Assembly: GCF_000011365.1 (NCBI RefSeq)
Contig: NC_004463.1
Coordinates: 558,001-622,000, forward strand
DNA length: 64,000 nucleotides
Direction: 5' to 3'
Source of the DNA: Bradyrhizobium diazoefficiens USDA 110
GTDB taxonomy: Bacteria > Pseudomonadota > Alphaproteobacteria > Rhizobiales > Xanthobacteraceae
This document shows, in pieces, positions 17,914 to 27,211 of this stretch. Positions within the stretch are counted from its first letter, which is position 1; every line of letters starts with the position of its first letter. The notes beneath the pieces were generated by a model. The model did no database searches and had not been told where the DNA came from. It saw nothing but the letters and a program-made list of their open reading frames with translations. A program made the position numbers and the translations under genes.

Positions 17914-18348
17914 TCATGAGCCGCGCGACCGTAGCGCGGCCTCGAGCGCATCGCTCGAGCACGGCTTTTGCAAGCGCGGCCGGTTGACGAAATCCGAAGC
18001 GATCCGTGTCTCGGCGCCATAGCCGGTGACGAAGACGAAGGGAATCTTCAGGGCCGCCAGCCGCTCGGCGACGGCAAAGCTGTTCTCGCGGCTGAGCTCG
18101 ACGTCGAGCAGCGCGAAGTCGGGCGCGCGCGCCGCGATCGCGGCCAGCGCCTGCGCCACCGAACCCACGGTGCGCACGCTTCTCACGCCGAATCCCAGCA
18201 GGCGGTCCTCGAAGTCGATCGCGATGATCGGATCGTCCTCGACGATCAGGACATCGGCGGGGACGTCGGACGAGCCGTCCGGGGAAGCAGGTATCATGAT
18301 CCTGGCTATCGAGGGCTGCATGTTCTTACCGATCAAGGACAGCCGCAT
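17914..18348 (-). CDS. Single-domain response regulator
   Basis: This is a receiver domain only, up to 144 residues; starts at 18321 or 18297 (MIPASPDG) would shorten the N-terminus. It shows the acidic pair VEDD, the phosphoacceptor ALLDVELS, FVTGYG (switch Thr) and the conserved lysine in RLQKPC. The closest pattern is the small CheY-like regulators common in Rhizobiales (FixJ/PhyR-era stress circuits). No output domain or histidine kinase is adjacent. It is divergent from the Crp/Fnr gene at 18483, sharing a ~135-base intergenic region. Confidence 0.88.
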   Translation of the reverse strand: MRLSLIGKNMQPSIARIMIPASPDGSSDVPADVLIVEDDPIIAIDFEDRLLGFGVRSVRTVGSVAQALAAIAARAPDFALLDVELSRENSFAVAERLAALKIPFVFVTGYGAETRIASDFVNRPRLQKPCSSDALEAALRSRGS

Positions 18349-18383
18349 TCCGACGCCTGCGCCCAGCGCATCGGAGGGTTCCC

Positions 18384-18409
18384 GGAACGAAACTCACCAC
18401 AGAACAGTT
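18384..18409 (+). promoter_or_regulatory. Possible EcfG-type promoter upstream of the Crp/Fnr gene
   Basis: GGAAC at 18384-18388, a 17-base spacer, then AGTT at 18406-18409. One base differs from the GGAAC-N16/17-CGTT consensus. It points to the Crp/Fnr gene, whose ATG is 74 bases downstream. Confidence 0.3.
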
Positions 18410-18482
18410 TTGACGTCTGTCCACTTGTGCACACGCCAGCGATCGAGACTCGCTCGTGCTGAAAGGAGAGCAGGGATTTACG

Positions 18483-19250
18483 ATGGACGCGCGTATCGGG
18501 AAGGCGACGGAGGTCGGCAGCCGGCCGGCCAACAATCTGCTGCGACGCTTGAGTCCGGCCGACTATGCGCTGCTCGCGCCACACGTCATCGTTGACGATG
18601 CCGCGGCCAACGAGCTGCTCTACAGTCCCGGCGACGATGTCCAGGTCGTGCACTTTCCGTGCGGGCCGTCGCTTGCGACCTTTCTCGTTCCCAACGAAGA
18701 CGGCCGCGACGTCGAGACCATCCTGGTCGGCCGCGAAGGCGCGGTCGGCGGCATCGTCAGCGAGGGATTTCTGCCGGCCTACACCCGCATCTGCGTGAAA
18801 TTCGGCGGGCCGTTTGCGCGCATCCACGTCGGCAAATTGGAGGCGGCCAAGCTGCGCTCGCCCACGCTGCGCAACATCTTCGCCCGCTATGCCGACTGCA
18901 TGCTGGCGCAGATCTTCCAGTCCACGGCCTGCAACGCCATCCACTCGATCGAGCAGCGCACGGCGAAATGGATCCTGGCGGCGATGGAGCGGACCGGCGA
19001 CGAGAGCAGCGTGCCGCTGACGCATGAGCAGCTTGCGACGCTGCTCGGGGTGGGGCGCAGCTATGCGAGCCGCGTGCTCCAGTCGTTCAGGGCCGACGGC
19101 ATCCTCGACACGCGGCGCGGCTCGATCCTGGTCCGCGACCGCGACCGCCTGCGCCTGCGCGCCTGCCTCTGCAACGAGGCGGTGAAGAACCATTTCGAGG
19201 AAGTGCTGCGCGGCGTCTACCCGACGGAGGAGGCGAGCAGCACGGGCTGA
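18483..19250 (+). CDS. Crp/Fnr-family transcriptional regulator
   Basis: The start is at MDARIGKATEV (255 residues); a GTG 27 bases earlier lies upstream of the AAAGGAGAG ribosome-binding site and is unlikely. The N-terminal half is a cyclic-nucleotide-binding beta-barrel fold (LLRRLSPADYALLAPHVIVDD...VVHFPCGPS...VGREGAVGGI). The C-terminal winged helix has HEQLATLLGVGRSYASRVLQSFRADGIL. No Fe-S cysteine cluster of FNR type is present, and the RxS phosphate-binding cassette of true CRP is not obvious. The effector is therefore unknown. It is divergent from a response regulator. Confidence 0.92.
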   Translation: MDARIGKATEVGSRPANNLLRRLSPADYALLAPHVIVDDAAANELLYSPGDDVQVVHFPCGPSLATFLVPNEDGRDVETILVGREGAVGGIVSEGFLPAYTRICVKFGGPFARIHVGKLEAAKLRSPTLRNIFARYADCMLAQIFQSTACNAIHSIEQRTAKWILAAMERTGDESSVPLTHEQLATLLGVGRSYASRVLQSFRADGILDTRRGSILVRDRDRLRLRACLCNEAVKNHFEEVLRGVYPTEEASSTG

Positions 19251-19619
19251 CCCTCTCCGGCGCGCTCCCGATCCCCCTGACCTCCCGCTCCATGCAGAGC
19301 AATCGCATGTGGATTTCACGAGGATTGTCCGCGGGCTTGCTTCGCCTCTCCCGCTTGCGGGAGAGGCCGACGCGCCCCGGGCGATGCGAAGCATCGTCCC
19401 GAGCGCGGCGGGTGAGGGCTCTCACCACGCAGGGACGTCCTCCGCAATCCCAGGCAATCCCGACGCGGAGACACCCCACCCCAGCCCTCCCCCGCAAGCG
19501 GGAGAGGGAGCCGAGCGCCGGTGCCGCCGCATCGTGCACACCACATGCGATAGCCCTGCGCTCCATGAAAGGATGCCGACGTGCGACACCGCACGTCCGC
19601 CGTGCTATACCCGCTCCGC
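19251..19619. other. 369-base intergenic region, mostly the 230-base repeat
   Basis: Bases 19302-19531 are copy 2 of the 230-base repeat. The ~85 bases between the repeat and the Lgt-like gene (19532-19619) must contain that operon's promoter, unless it lies in the repeat; no clear -35/-10 pair stands out. Confidence 0.6.
19302..19531. repeat. 230-base intergenic repeat, copy 2
   Basis: Same orientation and length as 11254-11483 with about eight substitutions and no indels. The shared ends are ATCGCATGTG and GTGCCGCCGCA-like sequence, with long inverted arms of the CCCGCAAGCGGGAGAGG type. Confidence 0.88.
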
Positions 19620-20336
19620 ATGAGCGGGGCGTTCCTTCACACTGTCTTCGATGTTGCGGCGTGGCTGGCGGCGGGGGCGGCGGTTTACTGGCTGTCGCGA
19701 CAAGGCTTGCGGTTTCCGGCGCAATCCTTCGAGCTGCCCTACATCGCCGCGCTGGTGTTCGGCGCCGGCCTTGGCGCCTATCTGTTCGGGTCCGCCAATC
19801 TGTGGCTGTCGGGCGAAAGCGGCATTGCGCGCTCGGTCGAGGGCGCGCTTGCCGGCGGCATCGTGGCGGTCGAGCTCTACAAATGGACCGCAGGCATCGC
19901 CCTGCGCACGGGCGCGCGGTTTGCGCTGCCGCTGGCCCTCGGCATCGCAATCGGACGGCTCGGCTGCTATTTCGCGGGCCTCGACGATTTCACCTACGGC
20001 ACGCCGACGGCATTGCCCTGGGGCCATGATTTCGGCGACGGCATTCTCCGCCATCCCGCGCAGCTCTACGAGAGCGCCGCGATGGGCGTGTTCGCGCTGC
20101 TCTATGTGCTGGCGGTCTTGAACCGGAACGCATTCGCGATCACCAATGGTTTCTACCTGGTTCTGCTCTACTATGGAGCGCAGCGCTTCCTGTGGGAATT
20201 CCTCAAGCCCTATGGCACGCTGATCGGCCCCCTCACGCTGTTTCACCTGCTGTCGCTGTCCATCCTCCTCTACGCCGCAATCATGCTGGCGACGGCGCCC
20301 AAAGCGAGACCTGTGCATGAATGCGCCGTTGCGTAA
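19620..20336 (+). CDS. Divergent Lgt-like (prolipoprotein diacylglyceryl transferase family) membrane protein
   Basis: This 238-residue polytopic protein starts at MSGAFLHTVF. It keeps Lgt-family landmarks: GRLGC (residues 112-116, for GRxGN), PWG, and RHPAQLYES (144-152). It departs at key places. The essential-His loop (FHGG in E. coli Lgt, His103) reads LAGG at 77-80, and the usual GRxGNxxNGE asparagine and glutamate positions read C and L. It is also shorter than true Lgt (~290 residues). It is therefore probably a paralogue using the Lgt fold on a lipid substrate rather than the housekeeping lipoprotein enzyme. Its last 20 bases overlap the radical SAM gene, so the two are coupled. Confidence 0.8.
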   Translation: MSGAFLHTVFDVAAWLAAGAAVYWLSRQGLRFPAQSFELPYIAALVFGAGLGAYLFGSANLWLSGESGIARSVEGALAGGIVAVELYKWTAGIALRTGARFALPLALGIAIGRLGCYFAGLDDFTYGTPTALPWGHDFGDGILRHPAQLYESAAMGVFALLYVLAVLNRNAFAITNGFYLVLLYYGAQRFLWEFLKPYGTLIGPLTLFHLLSLSILLYAAIMLATAPKARPVHECAVA

Positions 20337-21762
20337 GTCGCGTCCCTACATCTTCTGGGGCCAGACCCAGTCCCTCTGCGAGACCTGCCTGAAGCTGGTG
20401 CCGACCAAGATCCAGATCCTCGACAACGAGGTCTGGTACGAAAAGCGGTGCAAGGAGCATGGCGTTCAGTCGACGCTCGTGTCCACCGACGCGGCCTATT
20501 GGCGTTTGTGCAAGGATTTCATCAAGCCTGGCGACCGCCCGCTGCAATTCCAGCACCGCACCGAATTCGGCTGCCCCTATGATTGCGGCCTCTGCCCGGA
20601 TCACGAGCAGCATTCCTGCCTCGCGCTGATCGAGATCACCGAGCACTGCAATCTCACCTGCCCGGTCTGCTTCGCCGAATCCGCGCCGGCGCGAACCAAA
20701 TTCACCCCGCTCGCGACCGTGGAGAAGATGCTCGACGCGCTGGTTGCCAGCGAGGGCGAGCCCGACCTCGTGCAGATTTCCGGCGGCGAGCCGACGCTGC
20801 ATCCGGACTTCTTCAAGATCCTGGACGCCGTGCGCGCCCGCCCGATCCGCCATGTCATGATCAACACCAACGGCCTGCGCATCGCCCGCGAAAGGGATTT
20901 CGTGGCGCGGCTCGCCGAGAACAAGCGCGGGCTGGAGGTCTATCTCCAGTTCGATTCGCTGCAGCGCGACGCGTTGATCAACCTGCGCGGGGCGGATTTG
21001 CGAAAAATCCGCCAGCAGGCGCTGGAGAATCTCGATCATTACGGCGTGTCGACCACGCTGGTGGCGACCATCAAGCGCCGTGTCAATGATGCCGAGATCG
21101 GCGACATCGTGCGTCACGCGCTGACCTGGAAATGCGTGCGCGGCGTCACGCTGCAGCCTGTTCAGGATGCCGGCCGCAACGAGAATTTCGATGAGAAAAC
21201 CGACCGCATCATGCTTTCGGAGATTCGCAACCGCGTGGTCGAGACCGGCGTGTTCGGCGACAAGGACATGATCCCGCTGCCCTGTAACCCCGAGAGCATC
21301 TCGATCGGCTACGGTCTGCGCACCGGCGAGAAGGTGCTGCCGCTGACCTCGCTGATCCCGCAGGAGCAGCTGGTTGCGGTGATGCCCAACACCATCAGCC
21401 CGGAGAAATATCCGATGCTGCGGGAGAAATTCGTCGATTTGTTCTCACTGTCGTCGGGCCCGCTCAACACCTCCGAGCGCGTTTGCGAGCTCTTGTGCTG
21501 CCTGCCGAGCTTCGAGGTGCCGGAAGGACTTTCTTACGAGAACGTGTTCCGCGTCACGATCGTGCAGTTTCTCGACCGCTTCAATTTCTGCGTCGGCAAC
21601 GTCAAGCGGTCCTGCATCCATTTCGTCACGGAGCAGGGCGCGATCATTCCGTTCGACACCTACAATCTGTTCTATCGCAACGGAAAGATCGACGGCATCC
21701 GCGCTGCGCTGGCCGGCGAGACCTATCGCGAGGCACGCCAGAGCGAGGAGGTGCCGCGATGA
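20317..21762 (+). CDS. Multi-cluster radical SAM protein of the MJ0619/Tes-like (class D methylase-like) type
   Basis: This 481-residue protein starts with a rubredoxin/zinc-ribbon-like module (C21, C24, C45, H48). A cysteine-rich stretch follows (C86, C90, C93, C101 in FGCPYDCGLCPDH...HSC). The radical SAM CxxxCxxC is C111, C115, C118 (EHCNLTCPVC), then QISGGEPTLHPDFF and MINTNGLRIA. More cysteines lie at the C-terminus (CELLCCLP, FNFCVGNVKRSC) before IPFDTYNLFYR. This architecture matches archaeal MJ0619 (pterin methylation) and Tes (tetraether lipid synthase, three Fe-S clusters plus a rubredoxin-like site). It is coupled to an Lgt-like gene (20-base overlap) and to a small membrane protein gene (ATGA overlap). 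The substrate is unknown; a lipid is an inference from context. Confidence 0.85.
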   Translation: MNAPLRKSRPYIFWGQTQSLCETCLKLVPTKIQILDNEVWYEKRCKEHGVQSTLVSTDAAYWRLCKDFIKPGDRPLQFQHRTEFGCPYDCGLCPDHEQHSCLALIEITEHCNLTCPVCFAESAPARTKFTPLATVEKMLDALVASEGEPDLVQISGGEPTLHPDFFKILDAVRARPIRHVMINTNGLRIARERDFVARLAENKRGLEVYLQFDSLQRDALINLRGADLRKIRQQALENLDHYGVSTTLVATIKRRVNDAEIGDIVRHALTWKCVRGVTLQPVQDAGRNENFDEKTDRIMLSEIRNRVVETGVFGDKDMIPLPCNPESISIGYGLRTGEKVLPLTSLIPQEQLVAVMPNTISPEKYPMLREKFVDLFSLSSGPLNTSERVCELLCCLPSFEVPEGLSYENVFRVTIVQFLDRFNFCVGNVKRSCIHFVTEQGAIIPFDTYNLFYRNGKIDGIRAALAGETYREARQSEEVPR

Positions 21763-22004
21763 GCGACACCGGCACGCCTCCTCCGACTCCGACGCCGCAA
21801 GGGGACGCGCCTCCGATGGCGCCGCCACGGCGCGACGGGCGCCTGACCGCTTTCATGGTGATCGCCGGCGTGGTGCTGCTTTTCCCCGGCCTGTGCTTCC
21901 TGGCATTCGGCGGCCAAGGTGCCCCCTTTGTCCTGATTGGATTGGTCCCGGTCGGAATTGCGATCTTCCTGTTCATCCGCGCGGCGAGCCCGCCTAAGCC
22001 CTGA
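21759..22004 (+). CDS. Small proline-rich two-helix membrane protein A
   Basis: The 81-residue product has a Pro/Thr-rich N-terminus (TPPPTPTPQGDAPPMAPP), a short basic turn (RRDGR), then two hydrophobic helices (about 30-50 and 54-73: FMVIAGVVLLFPGLCFLAFGG, FVLIGLVPVGIAIFLFI). The ATG overlaps the radical SAM stop (ATGA), so translation is coupled. It resembles the next protein (GVxLLxPGLCxLxFGG in both), pointing to tandem duplication. Function unknown; it may scaffold the upstream enzymes at the membrane. Confidence 0.75.
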   Translation: MSDTGTPPPTPTPQGDAPPMAPPRRDGRLTAFMVIAGVVLLFPGLCFLAFGGQGAPFVLIGLVPVGIAIFLFIRAASPPKP

Positions 22005-22022
22005 CAAGAGTGTCGCCTCCTC

Positions 22023-22304
22023 ATGAGCAACATCGCCCCCCCGCCCCCGCCTCCTCCGGCCGCCCCGCCGCAGCGCGGCGGCTGCCTGACCGCGCTCATG
22101 GCGATCTCCGGGGTCATCCTGCTGCTTCCGGGTCTCTGCGCACTCCTGTTCGGCGGAATCTCCATATCCGAGGGGGGCAAGATCGATTCCGACATCGCCC
22201 CGCTGGTCTTCCTGGGGCTGGTCGTCGGCATCGGAGGCGTCGTCCTGATCTGGGCGGCGATCAAGGGGCGAAAGGCCCCCGCCCATCCCGGAACCCAGCC
22301 CTAA
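22023..22304 (+). CDS. Small proline-rich two-helix membrane protein B
   Basis: A 93-residue paralogue of the preceding protein: Pro-rich start (APPPPPPPAAPPQRGG), first helix LTALMAISGVILLLPGLCALLFGG, a polar loop (ISISEGGKIDSD), second helix near 62-80, and a basic tail. It starts 18 bases after gene A and ends the four-gene operon. Each of the two paralogues has a cysteine in PGLC; this one also has one before helix 1 (GGCLTAL). Function unknown. Confidence 0.75.
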   Translation: MSNIAPPPPPPPAAPPQRGGCLTALMAISGVILLLPGLCALLFGGISISEGGKIDSDIAPLVFLGLVVGIGGVVLIWAAIKGRKAPAHPGTQP

Positions 22305-22355
22305 GCTCCGGGAATTCCCGGACAAAATTCAGTCAACCAACCGGCAAAGAACACA

Positions 22356-22383
22356 TTGTTTTTTGGCGGTTTTTGCATATATT
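22356..22383 (+). promoter_or_regulatory. Sigma-70-type promoter for typA
   Basis: TTGTTT (22356-22361) and TATATT (22378-22383) with a 16-base spacer, in an AT-rich pocket within otherwise GC-rich DNA. Transcription would begin near 22390, leaving a leader of about 150 bases before the typA ATG. Confidence 0.55.
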
Positions 22384-22402
22384 GCGCCGCAACGCGCAGG
22401 GT

Positions 22403-22432
22403 GCCCGGTCGATAGACCGGGCTTCCCTTTTT
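22403..22432 (+). terminator. Terminator-like hairpin in the typA leader
   Basis: GCCCGGTC-GATA-GACCGGGC (perfect 8-bp stem, 22403-22422) is followed by TTCCCTTTTT. A second hairpin GGGCG-GAAAG-CGCCC follows at 22433-22447. The position, ~13 bases after the predicted start site, suggests an attenuator or a short structured leader RNA. Alternatively it ends read-through from the operon upstream. Confidence 0.5.
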
Positions 22433-22541
22433 GGGCGGAAAGCGCCCGTTTCCAGTCTTCCAGCGTTGTTTCGAGAAGAGGTCCCGGTCTGGCCGGCGAG
22501 ATCGCGCTTAACCCATTGTTCGAACGCAAAGAAGCTCACTC

Positions 22542-24368
<1,827 letters not shown>

Positions 24369-24389
24369 GCTACCGCACGCCGTTGTGCC

Positions 24390-24478
24390 GTAGGGTGGGC
24401 AAAGCGTAGCGTGCCCACCACTTGAAGTCCCGGTCGGCAATGGTGGGCACGGCGCAAGAGCGCCTTTGCCCACCCTAC
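24390..24478. repeat. Palindromic intergenic repeat, GTAGGGTGGGC family, copy 2
   Basis: An ~89-base palindrome from GTAGGGTGGGCAAAGC to GCCTTTGCCCACCCTAC, 21 bases after the typA stop. The inner arms GTGCCCACCA and TGGTGGGCAC are the same as in copy 1 at 3850. Confidence 0.8.
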
Positions 24479-24604
24479 GGAGCGTCACTCCCGCCTCTGG
24501 AATACTGGATCACCCGCTCCAGTGCGCAAGCGCGCACAGGGCGGGTGATGACAGCTGACTTGTGGCGGCTTCAGCACATCCAGCGAACGTGCTAGAGCCC
24601 GCCC

Positions 24605-25852
24605 ATGAGCTCCCTTCCCTCCTCCGTTGATGTCGCGATCATCGGCGCCGGTGCTGCCGGGCTCGGCGCGGCGCACGCGCTGGCGGGTTCCGGCCTCTCC
24701 GCCATCGTGCTGGAGGCCCGCGACCGGCTCGGCGGCCGGGCGTGGACCGTGCAGGCCTCGCCCGAGGTGACGTTCGACGTCGGCTGCGGCTGGCTGCATT
24801 CGGCGGACCAAAACTCCTTCGTCGCAATCGCAAGGCAGCTCGATTTCGAGGTCAACAAGGACCTGCCGCCCTGGCGCGAGCGCGCCTTCGGCAACGCGTT
24901 TCCGCAAAGCCAGCGCGACGAGTTCATGCAGGCGATGGACGCGTTCTACGAGCGCCTCTGGCAGGCCGCGCAAAAGGGCAAGGACGAGCCCGCGAGCCTG
25001 AGCCTCGAGCCCGGCAATCGCTGGAATCCCATGATCGACGCGATCTCGACCTATATCAACGGCTGCGAACTCAAGGACATGTCGACGCTGGACTGGGACG
25101 CCTATGAGGACACCAACCTCAACTGGCGCATTCGCCGCGGCTATGGCGCCCTGGTTGTGGCCTATGGCGCGCCCTGCCCGGTGGCGCTGAACTGTATGGT
25201 CACGCTGATCGATCATTCCGGCCCGCGCATTCGTATCGAGACGTCGCAGGGCACGCTGACCGCCGGCAAGGTGATCGTCACCGTGCCGACCAATCTGATC
25301 GCCGATGAGGCGATCCGCTTCTCGCCACAGCTCCCGGCCAAGGTCGATGCCGCCGCCGGCCTGCCGCTCGGCGTCGACGACAAGGTGACGCTGGCGCTTA
25401 GCGATGCCGAGGCGTTCCCTAGGGAAGGCAACCTGCGCGGCGCCACCATGCGCACCGCGATGGGCACCTACCACATCCGCCCGTTCGGCCAGCCCTGCAT
25501 CGAAGGCTTTTTTGGCGGCAGCTTCGCAAGAGAACTGGAAGACGCCGGCGACGGCGCCATCGCCGCGCAGAGCATCGACGAGATCGCCAGCTTCCTCGGC
25601 AACGACATCCGCCACAAGCTGAAGCCGCTGTGCGAATCGCGCTGGGCGCATGATCCTTTCGCGCGAGGGTCGTATTCGCACGCGCTGCCCGGACATGCCG
25701 GCGACCGTGCGGTGCTGGCCGCACCGGTGGATGGCCGGTTGTTCTTCGCCGGAGAGGCGACGTCGCCGACCTTCTTCACCACGGCGCATGGGGCGCGGGA
25801 CAGCGGGGAACGGGCGGCGAAGGAAGTGCTGGCGGCTCTGCGCAAGCACTAA
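24605..25852 (+). CDS. FAD-dependent amine oxidase
   Basis: This 415-residue flavoprotein has an N-terminal dinucleotide fold (VAIIGAGAAGLGAAHAL, then LEARDRLGGRAW, the RxGGR motif). The C-terminal FAD-binding segment is RLFFAGEATSPTFFTTAHGARDSGERAA. The middle holds a substrate domain with YGALVVAYGAPCPVALNCMV. This is the monoamine/polyamine oxidase superfamily, oxidising amines or related substrates in the cytosol. No Tat or signal peptide is present. It is convergent with the HNH gene, overlapping by 4 bases. The substrate is unknown. Confidence 0.9.
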   Translation: MSSLPSSVDVAIIGAGAAGLGAAHALAGSGLSAIVLEARDRLGGRAWTVQASPEVTFDVGCGWLHSADQNSFVAIARQLDFEVNKDLPPWRERAFGNAFPQSQRDEFMQAMDAFYERLWQAAQKGKDEPASLSLEPGNRWNPMIDAISTYINGCELKDMSTLDWDAYEDTNLNWRIRRGYGALVVAYGAPCPVALNCMVTLIDHSGPRIRIETSQGTLTAGKVIVTVPTNLIADEAIRFSPQLPAKVDAAAGLPLGVDDKVTLALSDAEAFPREGNLRGATMRTAMGTYHIRPFGQPCIEGFFGGSFARELEDAGDGAIAAQSIDEIASFLGNDIRHKLKPLCESRWAHDPFARGSYSHALPGHAGDRAVLAAPVDGRLFFAGEATSPTFFTTAHGARDSGERAAKEVLAALRKH

Positions 25853-26748
25853 CCTTTAAATATCTTGTCTCTGTGAAACTTCAGAAAGAGAGCATTTGGG
25901 TAGAATGCCGTATCGTTTGGAAGATTGATCGTTCGACTGTGATTGAGAAGCCGCAGGGCGTCGTCCGGAACGTGATTTTCTGCAGTTAGGATTTTGTAAT
26001 CATCTCCTATCGAGATGAGACCTCGATCAAACATCCAGTGTACCGTGCCGGACAACGCTAACCCATTGCGAACCGAGTCCGGTCCTTTCTCTGCGACGGG
26101 TTGAATGTGCGCGGCCTGGACCTCAGGGCGACCACCTCCATTGATAAGTCGAAGTCCCGTCATCGCGCATCGGTTCTCGTACGCCGCACGAACGTTGTAC
26201 ATGAATGACCTCTCGCGAAATGGCCGCGAAATTGTCATCTCGATGATCGGACGCTCAAAGGGGACAGTCGGCTCCGATATTTCGAACTGACGCGGCTGGT
26301 GGCGGGATGTCTCTTCGCCAAGGATCGGCGCGAACCCAGCCTTCCAAATCTGATCAAACTCAGCATCAGGAATCAGCCGAACAGCACGGCCAAAGGCGCC
26401 CTTGTTGGTACTTCCATCTGATTTTCTTAGAGCGCTTTCGTAGTAGTGACCGCCTTCGACGAAAGGGACCGGTCGATCAAAGTCCAAATAGTCATCTACG
26501 AGAGCGTAGTAGTGATCTGCTTGGTCCTTGTCTTCGACGAGATCCACCACGCGAGCGACCCCGAAGTACGACTGTCGTCCACCGAAACTCGACAGTTCGA
26601 CTGTCGTTCGCCTGGGCTCGTAGTAAAGAATATAATCACCGACCGCCTGCCGAACCTGATTGAGATAGGTACGAGGGAAATGGTAGCGGACCTCAGGCAG
26701 GTCTTTGTACCCCGGAGTTACTTTTGTTGTGAGGACTGCCTTTGACAT
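25849..26748 (-). CDS. HNH endonuclease, AT-richer than its neighbours
   Basis: This 299-residue protein has a C-terminal HNH_2-type nuclease: CAMTGLRLI, then AAHI (H214), N228 in RNGLALSG and H237 in TVHWMFDRG. The N-terminal ~180 residues form a separate domain (YHFPRTYLNQVRQAVGDYILYYEPRR, GRQSYFGVARVVDLVEDKDQADHYYALVDDYLDF) resembling the YDG/SRA-like or PUA-like recognition folds of restriction proteins. No methylase is nearby. Base composition and codons (AAT, ATT, TTA-type choices) are clearly lower in GC than flanking genes, suggesting horizontal gain. A stand-alone modification-dependent restriction enzyme is a reasonable but unproved role. Confidence 0.85.
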   Translation of the reverse strand: MSKAVLTTKVTPGYKDLPEVRYHFPRTYLNQVRQAVGDYILYYEPRRTTVELSSFGGRQSYFGVARVVDLVEDKDQADHYYALVDDYLDFDRPVPFVEGGHYYESALRKSDGSTNKGAFGRAVRLIPDAEFDQIWKAGFAPILGEETSRHQPRQFEISEPTVPFERPIIEMTISRPFRERSFMYNVRAAYENRCAMTGLRLINGGGRPEVQAAHIQPVAEKGPDSVRNGLALSGTVHWMFDRGLISIGDDYKILTAENHVPDDALRLLNHSRTINLPNDTAFYPNALFLKFHRDKIFKG

Positions 26749-26803
26749 TCCTTGGACTTATCGCTCCCGAGGCTTAGCCTCTTATAGCCTGACGTTAGAG
26801 TTA

Positions 26804-27211
26804 TCACTCAATCACCCGCGCCCGCAAATCGGCATCTGGCACGAAGCAGGTATTGTACTTTCCGAAGATGCGATAGCGGTTGCGCGCGATGAGGCTGTAG
26901 ATCGGGTCTCGCAGCGGCCTCGGCACAGCAAACAATACGCTCACCCAGCTCCAGCCGGGGAGCAACGACAACACAGTCAGCGCGGCATCCGACTTCATGA
27001 ACACCTCGCCGCCGTGAACGACGGCGTTGGTGTCGGGATCCCCAGCGTCGATCCCGAATGTGCGTGCGAGCCGCGCCCCGTAGTCCGACTGGATCGGCGT
27101 GAAACGAAAGCGCTTCGCCGTGTCGCGCTTGGCGACGAAGCGCACCCAGCGCGAGCAGAAGATGCAGACGCCGTCGAACAGGATCACATCGTCGTCGGGC
27201 CATTTTGGCAT
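26804..27211 (-). CDS. DCC-family thiol-disulfide oxidoreductase-like protein
   Basis: The start is at MPKWPDDDVILFDG, 135 residues, overlapping the preceding stop (ATGA). The DCC signature is FDGVCIFCSRWVRFVAKRD, with a DGxCxxC active-site-like motif, followed by RFTPIQSDYG and the C-terminal RNRYRIFGKYNTCFVPD. DCC proteins look like thioredoxin-fold redox enzymes but their substrate is unknown. It is the last gene of a four-gene operon (hydrolase, DUF2269, SDR-DoxX, DCC). The DoxX-like partner suggests a membrane redox role. Confidence 0.88.
   Translation of the reverse strand: MPKWPDDDVILFDGVCIFCSRWVRFVAKRDTAKRFRFTPIQSDYGARLARTFGIDAGDPDTNAVVHGGEVFMKSDAALTVLSLLPGWSWVSVLFAVPRPLRDPIYSLIARNRYRIFGKYNTCFVPDADLRARVIE

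Noticed and set aside
19292..20029. Open frames within the 230-base repeat
   Set aside because: Both repeat copies give similar frames on both strands, but they have no start signals or domain; they are by-products of the repeat.
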